From Diphasiastrum complanatum (lineage: Eukaryota; Streptophyta; Lycopodiopsida; Lycopodiales; Lycopodiaceae): a stretch of DNA of 64,000 nt. The stretch spans positions 4,473,079 through 4,537,078 of the forward strand of contig CM055107.1 of NCBI GenBank assembly GCA_029204225.1. The letters are read 5' to 3'. Position 1 is the first letter of the stretch, and each line of letters begins with the position of its first letter. The position numbers and the translations under genes are program-made. Under the pieces are notes generated by a model. It was not told the origin of the DNA. It made no database searches and saw only the letters and a program-made list of their open reading frames with translations. Shown here in pieces: positions 45,704-57,900 of this stretch.

Positions 45704-46646
45704 TTACACAGTATTTGAGGCCGGAGGACTGAACTTACTGTGTCGGCTAACTCTTTTAGCCCCTTTGAGGACATTTGTCAAGGCCAATGCAATTAATGCA
45801 TAGTTCAAGATGAATCTATGAAAAAACCCCGTAAAGCCCAAAAAGGACTTAACCTCCCTGATGGTTTTAGGGATAGGCCATTCACGTACCTGTCGGACTT
45901 TATTTGGGTCAATTTCCAACCCATGGTCCGAAATAATGTGACCAAGGTATAACAACCTTTTCTGGAAGAACACACATTTGGACTCCTTGGCAACAAGCTT
46001 CTCCTGTCTAAGTAACTTTAAGACAGTCTTGAGATGCTCCGCATGTTCCTCCAAGGTCTTACTATAGATGAGAATATCATCCAAGTACACTATCACGAAC
46101 TTTCCCAGATATGGACGAAGAAGATCGTTCATCATTTGTTGGAAAGTCGCTGGAGTATTTGTCAAGCCAAATGGTAAAACCAGAAACTCATAATACGTAC
46201 CTAGTTCTAAACCCGGTTTTTTCAACATCCTCAGTCTTTATGCGAATCTGATGATACCCTGATCTCAAATCGATTTTGGTGAAGTACTTTGCACCATGCA
46301 ATCGATCAACCAGCTCATCCATTTGCGGCAAAGGATAACAATTTTTAATCGTTAATTTATTCAACTTTTTGAAGTCCACACAAAGACGAGTGCCTCTGTC
46401 TTTTTTATCCACAAGGAGCACTGGTGCCCCCCAGGGAGATTTACTAGGCCTAACATGGCCCATCTTAAGGTTATTTTGCAGTTGCCTATAAACCTCATCC
46501 TCTTCAGTAGTACTCATCCTATATGGATACAACGATATAGGAGATCTACCAGAAATCAGTTTAATACCATGGTCAACACCCCTGGAGGGGGGAAGACCCT
46601 CGAAAAACATCGTTAAATTCTTGCCTAAGTTTCCTAAAGATTTCAC
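45704..46646 (-). pseudogene. Gypsy 1 reverse transcriptase, two frames
   Basis: The first part (46188-46646) has [40 protein letters not shown] and [14 protein letters not shown]. The second (45704-46228) has VLPFGLTNTPATFQQMMNDL, the intact catalytic motif VIVYLDDILIYS, LYLGHIISDHGLEIDP and the FLGFTGFFHRFI block. A frameshift near 46210 joins them. Confidence 0.9.
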
Positions 46647-47430
46647 CTTCTGGTGAATTTTCTTGCTTTAGGCTATTAGACATTAATTCCATTTGGAGAT
46701 TGTAAAATTGCAAACTACGTTCTTCATGGTAAGTAAAATCTTTTAACCAACATAAATAAGAACTACAATCGACAACATCCATACATTTAACTGTTTCCAA
46801 AGCAGAAAGCATATACGGAGTAGAAATATCAACATTTCCATTGAATTCTATGAGTGAGCCGTTATGCAAGAACGACAAACTATGAGTTACATAGTTTTTC
46901 TTCATAGACTCGTTCCTCTCATAGAACCACCCCTTTCCAAGTATTACATCGACCCTATTTAGATTCATAATGTAAAAGTCTTATTTATCTTTATAGGCTT
47001 GAATCTCTATCGGCAGACGTGGGACTATCCGGTCCCAAACTTGGCTTTCCGCTCTTGTTGCCAGCTTCACAGTGTATCGGTGGTCACTTTGCCTTGTTTC
47101 CACCTTTAGCTTCTGCAACAAATTAGCGTTAAAAAAATTATGTGTGGCCATCGTCAAATAAAACTGTTACGGCTTGGCCACCCACAACCCCCTTCATCCG
47201 AATGAGGTCACGAGGGCCAAAAACAGCCGTGCTAAAACAACAATGCTCACTTACCTGAACCTGAAGTCCCATCTTTCGCCTTATCTTTCGATTTCTTTGG
47301 AAAGAAAGGCTTCTTACCCTTTACGTTGGGAAGATACCAGTCTCAGGCTTGGCCATCATACGAGTATCATCGTATATGCTGGCGAAGCAAACCGCATTTT
47401 CAAGGGCAAGAGGCTGGTTCCTCCTGACCT
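46573..47430 (-). pseudogene. Gypsy 1 protease region, degraded
   Basis: MNLNRVDVILGKGWFYERNE matches the LGxxWL-type C-terminal block of gypsy proteases. Around 47140-47220 another frame reads FGPRDLIRMKGVVGGQAVTV and then LFDDGHT, a damaged form of the (V/F)DDGATHNF active-site motif. Stops and frameshifts are frequent. Confidence 0.65.
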
Positions 47431-47967
47431 CTAGCTGATAGTCTCTTGGCAACTCAAGTATAAAAGGCGGTTCCCCATATGGATCGTTGCATATTGACGG
47501 TAGAATTCAAAATTATCAAGAATAGGAAGGAAGGCCGCCTTAAAGGCCTTACAAAAATCTTCCCAATTCTTAGGAACTTCAGGCTTACCCCTTACATCTT
47601 GCCACCAGGTAAATGCTTTACCTCGCAGGTACATGACGGCGAGATTGATCTTGTTATCCTCGGATGAATCGTGCATGGAAAAGTGCGAATTCCATCGATC
47701 CAACCATTGCAAGACCGCCTCCGGGGTTCTATCCTTCTTTTCCCCAGCAAAAACTTCAGGATTGAATAAGGGTTGATGCACCAATTGCCTTAGCTGCGTC
47801 AATCCCTTCAGCTCCTGCTGATCCCGGCTGTGTTTAGCTTGCATATCAACAATCTGTTGCTGTAAATTGTTAATTGCAAGCAACAAGGCATCGGGGTCTA
47901 AAGTAGAGGTAGATACAGTAACCTCCTTAGCAGGGGACATAGGCTGTGTGGTAGGATTAGGATCCAT
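47431..47967 (-). pseudogene. Gypsy 1 gag
   Basis: Starting at MDPNPTTQPMSP, about 178 residues. A coiled-coil-like stretch (LLAINNLQQQIVDMQAK) is followed by the retrotransposon gag domain, PLFNPEVFAGEKKDRTPEAV, LQWLDRWNSHF, AVMYLRGKAFTWWQD and WEDFCKAFKAAFLP. The frame ends early and no zinc knuckle was found, so it is truncated. Confidence 0.85.
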
Positions 47968-48003
47968 TTTTACAAGAAGAAAAAGATGATAGAAGAGAAT
48001 CAA

Positions 48004-48815
48004 AAGCTACTCAAGGAAGGTAGATACAAGGCTACTCTTGCTGTCTCCAACCAAATGTTATTGTCCATGGCTGCCAAAAGGAATAAGAGAGAGCAAGGAG
48101 AAGGATGCACCACTACCTCCACCTTTTTTCTCAAAAAAACTAGCATAGGAGAGGTATGCCTCCCTCTCCATGCTTGATCCACCCCTGCCATGTCGCTTTG
48201 CCTTGCCACATAGGCATCCACCTCAGCCCCCTGGCCATCTCCTAGCAATCTGCCAGGTGGCCCTCAGCCCCCCCCCTTTTTCTCTTTCTGTCCAGAACTG
48301 TTCATCACTGGAAACCAGAGGGAGTATGGGCAAAAATGTATTTTCTGCTCAGAGGGGGTCACGTTTTTGGCAACTGTCATGCAGGAAGGGATTGGAATAC
48401 TGAAGCGCTGCCTTTTGCCACCTCTCCAGGTCTGGACAGTGCCACGTGGCAGTTTCCAAAACGTTTTTTGGAGGACCATCGCTGGTCAGGCAGCGAGCAA
48501 CATTTTTAACACTGAGGAGGGTCCACAGAAGCAGGTCGCTACTTGAATCTGAGTGCAACTGCTCCTCAGATGCCTGCCACCTGTCCTTTCCTGGACAGTG
48601 CCATGTGGCAGGTCTCTGCTGGGCCCCTAAACTGTTTTTCTTTTAACTTTAATACTTCAAAATTCCGCAAAAAACAGCGGAAGGAAAAACCCTGAAAAGT
48701 GCATAAAAAATGCATTTTAAGCCCGTTTTGAATTCGTCAAAAGCGCCGAAACTTACAAGAAAACTACTACGGATCAACGCACCTGCTTCCAACATGCAGT
48801 GGCTCTGATACCATA
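48004..48815 (-). other. Gypsy 1 5' leader and primer-binding site
   Basis: About 800 bp of untranslated leader between gag and the 5' LTR, with the minus-strand PBS TGGTATCAGAGCCAC at about 48800-48814. A motif GGACAGTGCCA(C/T)GTGGCAG recurs at 48434 and 48594. No convincing ORF. Confidence 0.8.
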
Positions 48816-49264
48816 TGTTACAATCTACTTCTTACTGCAAACCTCCAGGTGCCGGTAAACCACAAGAGACCGAACGATTCACGTTCCACCCCGCCGTAGG
48901 ACCTAATCCGGGTCCACCCTCCGTGCCCTGGCCTGTGACCGTATCAAGCGGGATCCGACTTCCATCCTAGACGGCGTCCCATACCACCGCCTGGGCTCTC
49001 AGCCATCTCCTGCCTCACGCTAGCAAACATCTTGGCCGCGCACACGCTCTCCATCCACCTCCTCCTAGGTAGATAGAATGGATGGCAAATGAGTCCTCCT
49101 CCCCTTGTACACCTCCAAGGAGAGAGACTCCAAGCCATGTGCACACCTAGATCATGACACGTGGCAACCATGCAGGTTCACGAGTCACCGGTCAAGTCTA
49201 CAGGCCCAGTCATCGTCCAGTCTCAAGTTTGGGTTTGGGACCCAAGGGAGTTGGGTCCCTAACA
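48816..49264 (-). repeat. Gypsy 1 5' LTR
   Basis: 449 bp from TGTTACAATC to CCCTAACA on the plus strand. The base run after it starts TATGA; the matching left target duplication was lost. Confidence 0.92.
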
Positions 49265-52200
49265 TATGAAATATGAATCATGATTATTGTTTGTATTTAA
49301 CCATTTGAATTTTGAATCATTTTGCTTATATTTGTTGTTTTGATTCTTGAATCTTTAGAAAATTAGACTTTGATTTACTGTTGATTCTTGAATGTTCAAA
49401 CTTCAAAGTTCAAACCCAGTAAATCATGTCATGATCCTAATGACTCACAAGTCACGTGTTAGTGCCGAGTGGTCACTTCATCTTTCATGAATAATTTGAA
49501 ATTGTATTCATTGCTCAGCGCTTTTATTTTTGTACAAATTAGTAAGTTGCTAGTTATAACTTATTAGTTGTAAATTGTAAATTGTAATCAATGATGATCA
49601 ATCAACAATAGCATGCTGCAGCCTGCATAAGGCTTTTGGATTTGAGGCTGCTATCATGTGTGGAAATCAAGCTCGAGTATAAGGTGTCCTAGTAGTATAA
49701 TAGAGTACTAGCTATAGATGTAACAGTTGAAAATGATGATTCTATTTCTTGAGGGGTTCTTGTAAGTAATCAATGAAGTTGTACTAGAAGTTGCTGAGTA
49801 GACTTATCACTTAATCTATTTGAACAACTCCAAAACTTTTGTATAAACTATCAGATTGAAAGGCTGAAACTCAAGGCAATGATGCATCTGCCAAGCAAGA
49901 TCAACCAAGGAAAACAAAAATACCTTTCTCAAAGGTAAACCATTGAAGAGATAGGGCAGCTTCATCTGTAAGGAGTCAGGACATACTGCTCTCTTCCTTC
50001 CTTTTTTATCAAGAGTAAGACCATTCATGTGGGTAATGGAATTTGGAAAAACGAATTTTCTCAAAACCATTACTAGCGTGCATCGTGATCTAAAAATGAA
50101 GTACTGAACCGTTGAAGTAACACATTGTACGAGTTAACAATTCGTCCACTAGACTCTAACTGTGGCATCCTTTACCATTAAGATCCCATTCCACCAAGTA
50201 AATGCCTTACTTGATTTGAATGATTATTTAATAAATAAAATACAAAAACCATAAACCCAGTTCGAACAGTTCGACGGTTTGAACCTGGCCAAACCGATTC
50301 GAACACTACCATTGAATCAGCCGGTTTGAACCGGGTATCTAAACATTATATCGAATAATCCTATGTGCAAGGACAAATAACTATCTTGAAGATCAAGACA
50401 GTATTGTGGAGAAGTGTGTTAGAAAATCAACTTGCTCATACAAGTAACCCAAGACAAGATTCCTATTGTGATGAAACAATAGCCAAACACATGCAAGAGA
50501 ACACAACTGATGAGAAACTCCAACTGTGTCCCATTGTAAATGAGCTAGGGTGCACTACATACTTATAGACTTTGGTCTATGCTGAAAAGCAAAAGCAGCC
50601 TTAGAGCAATTGCCTAATTGATGTTCCTATATAAGGTGAAAGCACCCAACATCTATCTATAGCAAAACTTGTGCTCCAAATCAAGTACTAGAATCTCGAA
50701 CTTGACTAACTATTATAACTTAACTTTTATTAAATATAGGTAAAGGCCCCTAGAATTAGCACACAAGCATGGCCCAATGATCCTAATTAATCCTAGATGA
50801 TAACATTAGAGGTAATAAACATTAACTCTAGCAAAGTGTCCCTTCGTAGTGTGGGCATCTGATAAAGGCCCTCAATGAAGTGGACAATGGAGAACTATCC
50901 CTCAATAAAGAAGACAAGAAAAATCTTTTCTTGGAAATTGGACATATGGTCTAGCAAGATCATTATGTACACCTTGAAGGAAGCTCGTTGCATCGTGGAT
51001 TCTTACTAAAGAGAAAGATATGAAAGAATGGGAAGAAAGACTTCTTCAGTGTAAAGATCAATCATATATTTTTTGTCGTTATATAGTTGTGTGATATTGT
51101 TCCTTATGAGACGTATTGACCATGTTTCTTTCTGGTCTGAAGGTATCATCCGATCATGTATAAGTTCCAATACAAGGCAACAACTTCAAAGAATGACCAT
51201 ACATCTTAGTTCCAAAGTTTTAAAGTATGACCTGCTAGGACATGGAATTAAGAAATGAGGGTTGAAGCACTAGAAAAATCTCAAATTGGCAAAATAAGAC
51301 CTTCCAGGAATTGGCTTAAGTTTTTATTGTGACCTAGAGTAGTGCAAGAAAACCCACACCTGAAGGTATATGATCGGCTCTCCTGAGGTCAAGGAATCAA
51401 GTTTGGGCCAGGAACACTCTCAAAGATCCATGCAAAAGCTAATGTCAAAACTGAAAATGACAACTATCCATGCAAACGTTCATCGAAATGGTAAATGACA
51501 TTATCTAGACCTACTGAAATTTTAAGCAACCAACAAAAGCAGCTATTCAAGACTAATTTACCAACTTACAAGCAATAACATGGTGTGTTCCTCCACCAAG
51601 AAAGCCCATATTGATAACATTATTATCTAATAACTCTTTTTCAAATGAATTGTGAGATATGAATTCCAAATTTTCAGCTCACAATTTTAGGCAGGAATTT
51701 AAAGGTTCTATTAAGAGAAGTGCTATAGTACAAAAAGATTAAAGTTCTCAATTTTCTCACAAATACTATTTGTATGTATAGGACAAAATGATCTGTGTCC
51801 TTGAAAATGTGCTTTATGCAGCTTGCAAAGGAGACTCTGTAAGAAATCCAGCATATATGTCTTGTAGCTTGCATGCATGCAGCAACTGAATAGATCAGAA
51901 TTTCATTGCTATAGGTCCTACTTAAAGCTTCTTAATTTTTCCAAAGTGTTCTACTCTCTGCTACAGAAAAACTCCGTAAGCAATTGACTCCATTTCACCA
52001 AATGTCCTCAAATTGTCCCTAGCGCTTCAACGATTACGGAAAAGCAAACAGGCAGTAATACATTTGTGATAGATTGCTACCAGAAATGGATCTTCTAAAG
52101 ATGTGGACGACTAGTTCTGGAATCTGTTGCTGGAAGCAATATCTGATCAGTACTTAAATTTGTTACAAGGAAGAATTTCTCCTAAGTAGCGTAAAGGTTG

Positions 52201-52990
52201 GACAGTCTGTGCATATGATTTATATTGTTAGATCATGGAATTTTCATGTCTACAAAAGCACCAGATTGTCGTTTTTTCATAGATTCTTGGCAATTGAGTG
52301 TGTGTTAGCTGATTGCTATTTATTCTGATTGCACTGTGTCAAAAGTTAAAGTTTTTGATATAGATTCCACATGGAATGCAAAGTCACAAAACTGATTGCA
52401 TAATCGACAATCTCTACAACTGATCAACATAATCACAAGAAGATTAGAGCAGAAGCAACTCTTCATGGAAGCATCACTATCAATTGTATTGTGTGCAAGG
52501 TAATAATTACAAGCTATTACTGATTAGGGCTCTGAGTAGGTATGTTAGACGCCATTAACGTATTCTCGGCACGACCAGTTACTAGGGGCCAAGGGCCACG
52601 ACATTGGTGAGGGCTAGGAATTGGGATGGACACACAAGGGGCCCGTTGGGTTCGGTGTGTCATTGGCATGACCCAGTTTGACTGCCTGATAGGATGTCAG
52701 TAGGCTAAGTTTTGACCGTATGGACCCTAGTCGTTAGCAGCGGAGATACCCCTGTTAGACGAGCAGCTAGTTGGCAGTATGCTGGGTGATCGTGTGTGTC
52801 ACAGGTCCATGACGGGGCATGGGGGTGGTGCCTTAGAGTCACGCACTGATTGCGGGTAGTGGATTTCATGGAACCATGGGGACTGGTCACCCCTTGCATG
52901 GCAGCCATGTGTCCCTGGCCCAAAATAATAATCAGGCAGACTCAAGAGGAGGGCACCTACGGTTGGGTGGATCATTCCGCACACCGGCCA
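49265..52990. other. Unclassified DNA, no gene
   Basis: 3.7 kb without a recognisable gene. An 82-bp palindromic cluster lies at 50255-50336. From about 52550 the base composition becomes more GC-rich and may belong to the upstream part of the plus-strand gypsy relic, but no domain could be read. Confidence 0.5.
50255..50336. repeat. Short inverted-repeat cluster (GTTCGAAC / GGTTTGAACC)
   Basis: ACCCAGTTCGAAC at the left end is complementary, with two mismatches, to GGTTTGAACCGGGT at the right end. Related GGTTTGAACC and GATTCGAAC copies lie between. It looks like a small foldback unit; target duplication was not resolved. Confidence 0.55.
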
Positions 52991-53800
52991 TTAGAGCTTG
53001 AGAGCTCTTGGAGTTGGGAGTGTGACCATCTTGTTGGTTAAAAAAAGGATGGTAGTTTTTGGATGTGCTCGGAGTACAGGGATTGAATAAAATCACTGTA
53101 AAGCATAGGTATCCGATGCCCAAGATTGATGATCTACTGGATGCGTTGCAGGGAGCAACCATTTTCAGTAAGATAGATCTCAAAAGTGAGTACCAGCAAA
53201 TGCGGATTCATGAGGAAGATTTCCACAAGACAGCCTTCCGATCCCGTTTTGGACATTATGAGTTCTTGGTTATGCGGTTTGAGTTAACCAATGCACCCGC
53301 CACGTTCATGATGCTCATGAACGATGTCCTGCGTGACTATATGGGCAAGTTTGTTGTCAAGTTTATTGACGACATACTAGTGTTCAGTAAGTCGGTAGTG
53401 GAGCATGAGGGTCATCTCCAGACAGTCTTTGGCAAGCTACAAGAGATTGTCTTGTATGCCAATGATCATAAGACCAAGTTGTGTAAGACTTGTGTCGAGT
53501 ATCTGGGTCACGTCGTGACGATAGAGGGTATTTCTGTTGACCCCGCCAAGGTGGACGTGGTCAAGAAGTGGCCAAGACCGGCTGATATTTGTTAGTTATA
53601 ATCTTTCCTGCTTTTGCAAAGTTCCACCGACGGTTCGTTAGGAACTATTCTAGGGTAGCTGCTCCTTCACCAGATCAGTTACGGAATAACAACACTGTGG
53701 TTTGTTGGGATGCTAAGGCTCAACATAGTTTTGATAGCTTGAAGGAGGCTATTGCCATAGCTCCAGTACTCAAAATTGTTGATACCCAGAACCTTTCGAC
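52990..53800 (+). pseudogene. Gypsy relic reverse transcriptase
   Basis: [58 protein letters not shown], the intact catalytic KFIDDILVFSKS, VEYLGHVVTIEGISVDP and FAKFHRRFVRNYS appear in family order. Stops occur before GLNK and after PADIC, so it is not translatable as a whole. The residues LKSEYQQ (usually LRSGYHQ) and RFEL (usually PFGL) show decay. Confidence 0.88.
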
Positions 53801-54617
53801 CTAGAGACAAATGTTAGTGGCATTGTCGTGGGTGCAATGTTGAGTCAGGAAGGTAGACCAATACCTGACCCCTTTATACAAAGTATTATCTGCTGCATGA
53901 GGATCCACAATTTCATTACTTCTACTGATAGAGCCACTTGTGATGCTTTCTGGTCCTGATGATAGAATCTTATGTCTTATTGATCTTATGAGCACCTTGG
54001 ATTGGGTTAAAGTTTATATGGAATTTATAAATAAACGTGATCCCCTTTGAAAGTAAGAAATTGACGCCAGCACAACAGAGATATCCCACACATGAGCAGG
54101 AGCTGTATGCGATTATACATGTGCTCAAGGTGTGGCGACTTTATCTATATGGTGCCGAATTTTACGTGTATAATGACCACCATACTTTGAAGTACTTTTG
54201 CACTAAGCCAAATTTGAAGGGCCGCCAGGCTCAGTGGGCCGAGCTGATGCATGAATTTCATTTGGAAATTCGCTTCCGAAGAGGGAAGGAAAATGTGGTT
54301 GCTGATGCACTATCTCGGATATTGCATCAGATGAGCTTTATTGTAGTTGATAGTGATCTCATGGAAGAGATCAAGAGAGCTCAGCAGAGCGACGCACATT
54401 GTCAGCTTGTGTGGCCTGATGCGCGCAAGGTAGTCGACCAAGCAGAAGAGTTAGTCAAGGCTATCGCTTTCGTAGAGGCACACACCAATACATATCTAAC
54501 ATACACCGTGAAGGATGGTATGTTATTGAAAAACGGCAAAGGTTTTTGTGCCAGACATGAAGGATCTTCATCGTAAGATACTTCATGAATGCCATGATAG
54601 TCCTTGCACAAGGCATT
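53801..54617 (+). pseudogene. Gypsy relic RNase H and integrase start
   Basis: LETNVSGIVVGAMLSQEGRP is followed by about 165 bp of unrelated sequence (53866-54034), then PFESKKLTPAQQRYPTHEQE, LYGAEFYVYNDHHTLKYFCT and VADALSR. The RNase H reading is thus interrupted by a small insertion within the GRP(I)PFESKKL motif. The fragment ends LHECHDSPCT at the Gypsy 2 LTR. Confidence 0.85.
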
Positions 54618-54977
54618 TGTGTAATAGATCCTAACACCACAGTAGGGCAAACACTAACTGATCCACCCAACCTTGCCTACTCCCTGATATAGAGTAAGCC
54701 CCTCCTAGCCCAGTGTGAGGACTGGTAGCATGCAACTGCCAAGTGTCGGCCACGTGGCACTGACGTGGTCGACTGCACGTCGGGACCCAACTGGGGGCCC
54801 TATCCTGCTGACAGGGTCCCTAGGCTGTGTTAGGCCCGCCATGGCTATGGACCGTGCTGGGGCACACTACTCACACTGTCTTGCCCTATTGGTCATGTAC
54901 GCTGGACACGACCCTGACTGTGGTATCTGACCTATCTGTGTTCTCTAGGGTTCGGCACTGGTTACGAGCTCGTAACA
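54618..54977 (-). repeat. Gypsy 2 3' LTR
   Basis: About 360 bp from TGTGTAATAG to CTCGTAACA on the plus strand. It is directly followed by CTCCCTCCCCCTTAAG, the complement of a strong polypurine tract. The pol stop codon lies within that purine tract. Confidence 0.8.
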
Positions 54978-54988
54978 CTCCCTCCCCC

Positions 54989-57900
54989 TTAAGAACCGTC
55001 TTGGTCCTCTAAGACAAAGTCTGGAAAAATCTTGCGAAGGACGCTGCCTCTTTCCCAAGTGGCATTCTCAACAGGCTGATCATTCCACTTAACCAGATAT
55101 TCTCGGTATAGAGTATGACGAGTCTGCGTCTCTCTACTATCAAGAATCTCCTCTGGTTCATGTGGAGGTTGTTGAGGATCCAATGGGAGAACTAGAACAC
55201 TGTCCCCTACCAGATTGTCTGATCTGGTTAAGGCTTTTCGTAACTGACTTACATGAAAGACTGGAAAAACCTTACTGCTGTGTGGGAGTTCTAGTTCATA
55301 GGTGACCTCGCCTAGTCTCCTACTGATGGTAAAGGGACCACAATACCTTGGAGACAACTTAGCACACACTCCTGATTTGAGGGTTTTAGAGTCAACTGGG
55401 ACTCTCAAGTAGACTTTCTCACCAGTGGAGAACTGCACATCCCGTCTGTGTGGATCTGCATAATGCCTGGCTCGATCCTGGGATTGTCTAATGCTACGCT
55501 TAGCATGTTCTATCATCTGGTTTAGGTCTTCTAAAAAGTTTCTGGCTGCTTCAACTTTTTCTTGTTTAAACTCTACAGCTGTGGGTGAGCGTGGCTGAAA
55601 ACCGTACATCAGCATAAATGGGCTGTATCCCGTAGCTGAATGTTTGGTACTGTTGTAAGCAAACTCTAATATCGAGAGATACTCCTCCCAATTAGTCTGC
55701 CTCTTGCTGACGTATGCACGAAGCATATCCTCCAGCACTTGATTTACCCTTTCTGTTTGACCGTCCGTCTGTGGATGGTCGGTGGTACTCATATTAAGTT
55801 TAGTATGGAGATGATGGAATACTGCCCTCCAAAAATTTCCAGTAAACTTACTGTCCCGGTCGCTGACTATGCCGGAAGGTAGACCGTACAATTTAAATAG
55901 CCCGTCTACAAACAACCTCGCTAACTCTGGAGCTCTAACGGTTGTTTTGGTCGGAATAAAATGAGCCATTTTGGTCAGACGGTCAACTGTGACCCATATA
56001 GCGTCATTACCCTTTTGGGTTTTAGGCAGGCCTACTATAAAATCCATGGAGATACTCTCCCATTTACCAGCTGGTATTTCTAAGGGATGCAACAACCCTC
56101 CTGCCTTTAAACGCTCTGCTTTATTTACTTGACATTTCTGGCAACTGGTTACATACTGGTGGACGTCCTTTTTCATACTGGGCCAGAAAAATTGCCTACG
56201 AAGAAGCTCATAGGTCTTCTGTATGCCTGGGTGTCCCGCGCTAGGATTGTCATGACATTCATATAGGACCTGCTGCCTATAATCCTCTGAATTGGGGACA
56301 CATACTCTATCTCTATAGAGCAAGTACTCATCCTGAATGGAATACTGTTTCCATTTGAATCCTTGAGTCAACTGACCCTCAACCACTGGGGTTTGCTTGG
56401 GTGATACAGGCTCAGAATCCTCAACGTCATCTGACGACGTATACTCGGACTCATCATCATCCTCAACGGAAGCTGCCGTATTCTTGGATGAACTGGCACC
56501 AGCCCCGGGAACTGGTTCTGGAGTCTGTAACTGTCTGTTCTGGACTGAGTTCCAGATAATAGAGAAGAATGCATCATGCTGGCATTTCCCTCTCAAGGAC
56601 TCGAGTAACTCATTACGAATCTGAGTAAAACTCAGCTCGTTTATCATAGGCATTCTGCTAAGGGCATCTGCTACTGTATTGAATTTTCCACGCCTATATC
56701 TGATAGACATGTCAAACTCTTGCATCAACTCTGCCCAACGAGCTTTCCGACCTCTAAGCTCAGGTTGAATGCAAAGGTATCTGAGACTCTCATGGTCTGT
56801 CAGGACCTCAAATTTGGCACCATACAAATAATGCCTCCAAGTCTTAAGGGCATGGACTATAGAAAAGAGTTCCTTTTCATAGGCACTATACCTAGTCTGT
56901 GCTGGCTCGAGTTTTTTACTCTCGAACGCAACTGGTCGTCCACCCTGAGTTAGCACAGCACCTACTGCAAAGTCGCTAGCATCTGTTTCGACCACAAATG
57001 GCTGATTGGGGTCGACGACCTTTAAAACTGGTGCTGTAGCTAAGGTTGTTTTGAAAGCATCAAAGCTCTCTTGTTGTGCGGACTCCCAAATGAACTCCTT
57101 TCCCTTCCCCTTAAGGAGATTTGTCATAGGGACTGCTATCTGAGCATATTCCTTGACAAATCGTCTGTAATATCCCGCCAGACCAAGAAAGATTTGAAGT
57201 TCCAAAATATTCTGAGGACTCAGCCAACTGAGTATGGCTTTAACCTTATTTGGGTCCATCTTAATCCCATCTGAAGAGATAATGTGACCCAAATATGCTA
57301 CTTCTTCAACGAAGAATTCAAACTTGGATTGTTTAGCATAAAGCTTATGCTTTCTGAGCAGTCGAAACACCTTTCTGAGGTGTTTTAGATGCTCCTTCCT
57401 CGTTTTGCTGTAGACGAGGATGCCATCTAAAAATACGACTACAAACTTACCCAAGTATGGTCTGAGGACACTGTTCATCAAGGTCATAAAGGTAGCTGGA
57501 GCATTTGTGAGCCCAAATGGCATCACCTTAAACTCATAATGACCGTGACGAGTCCTAAAAGCTGTTTTCGAGACATCTTCCGATTTTATACGGACTTGAT
57601 GATATCCCGATCTAAGGTCTATTTTACTGAAAAACTTAGCCCCGTCGAGTTGATCAAACAACTCGTCTGCCCGAGGCATAGGGTATTTATTCTTAATTGT
57701 GACTTTATTGAGGGCTCTGTAATCTACGCAAAGACGCATAGACCCCTCCTTTTTCACCAATAGGACTGGTGAGGCCCATGGTGAACTACTGGTCTGAATT
57801 TGGCCTTTCCCAAGATAGTCTGTTAACTGCCTAGTTATTTCTTCATCCTCTGTTCGGCTGACCCGATACGGAGGTTTAGAAACAGGTGCTGTACCTGGTA

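Larger units (their letters stand above)
43544..49264 (-). mobile_element. Gypsy 1: Ty3/gypsy chromovirus, decayed
   Basis: The 5' LTR is at 48816-49264 and the 3' LTR is truncated to 43544-43871. On the minus strand the order is leader, gag (47967-47431), degraded protease, RT, RNase H, integrase and chromodomain. The two LTRs differ at about 9 of 328 aligned positions, counted by eye, so insertion was moderately recent. Several frameshifts and stops break pol. The missing 121 bp of the 3' LTR were lost with the Copia C junction. Confidence 0.92.

Noticed and set aside
54837-55012. ORFs on the plus strand in the Gypsy 2 LTR
   Set aside because: They lie in the LTR and antisense to pol; no domain.
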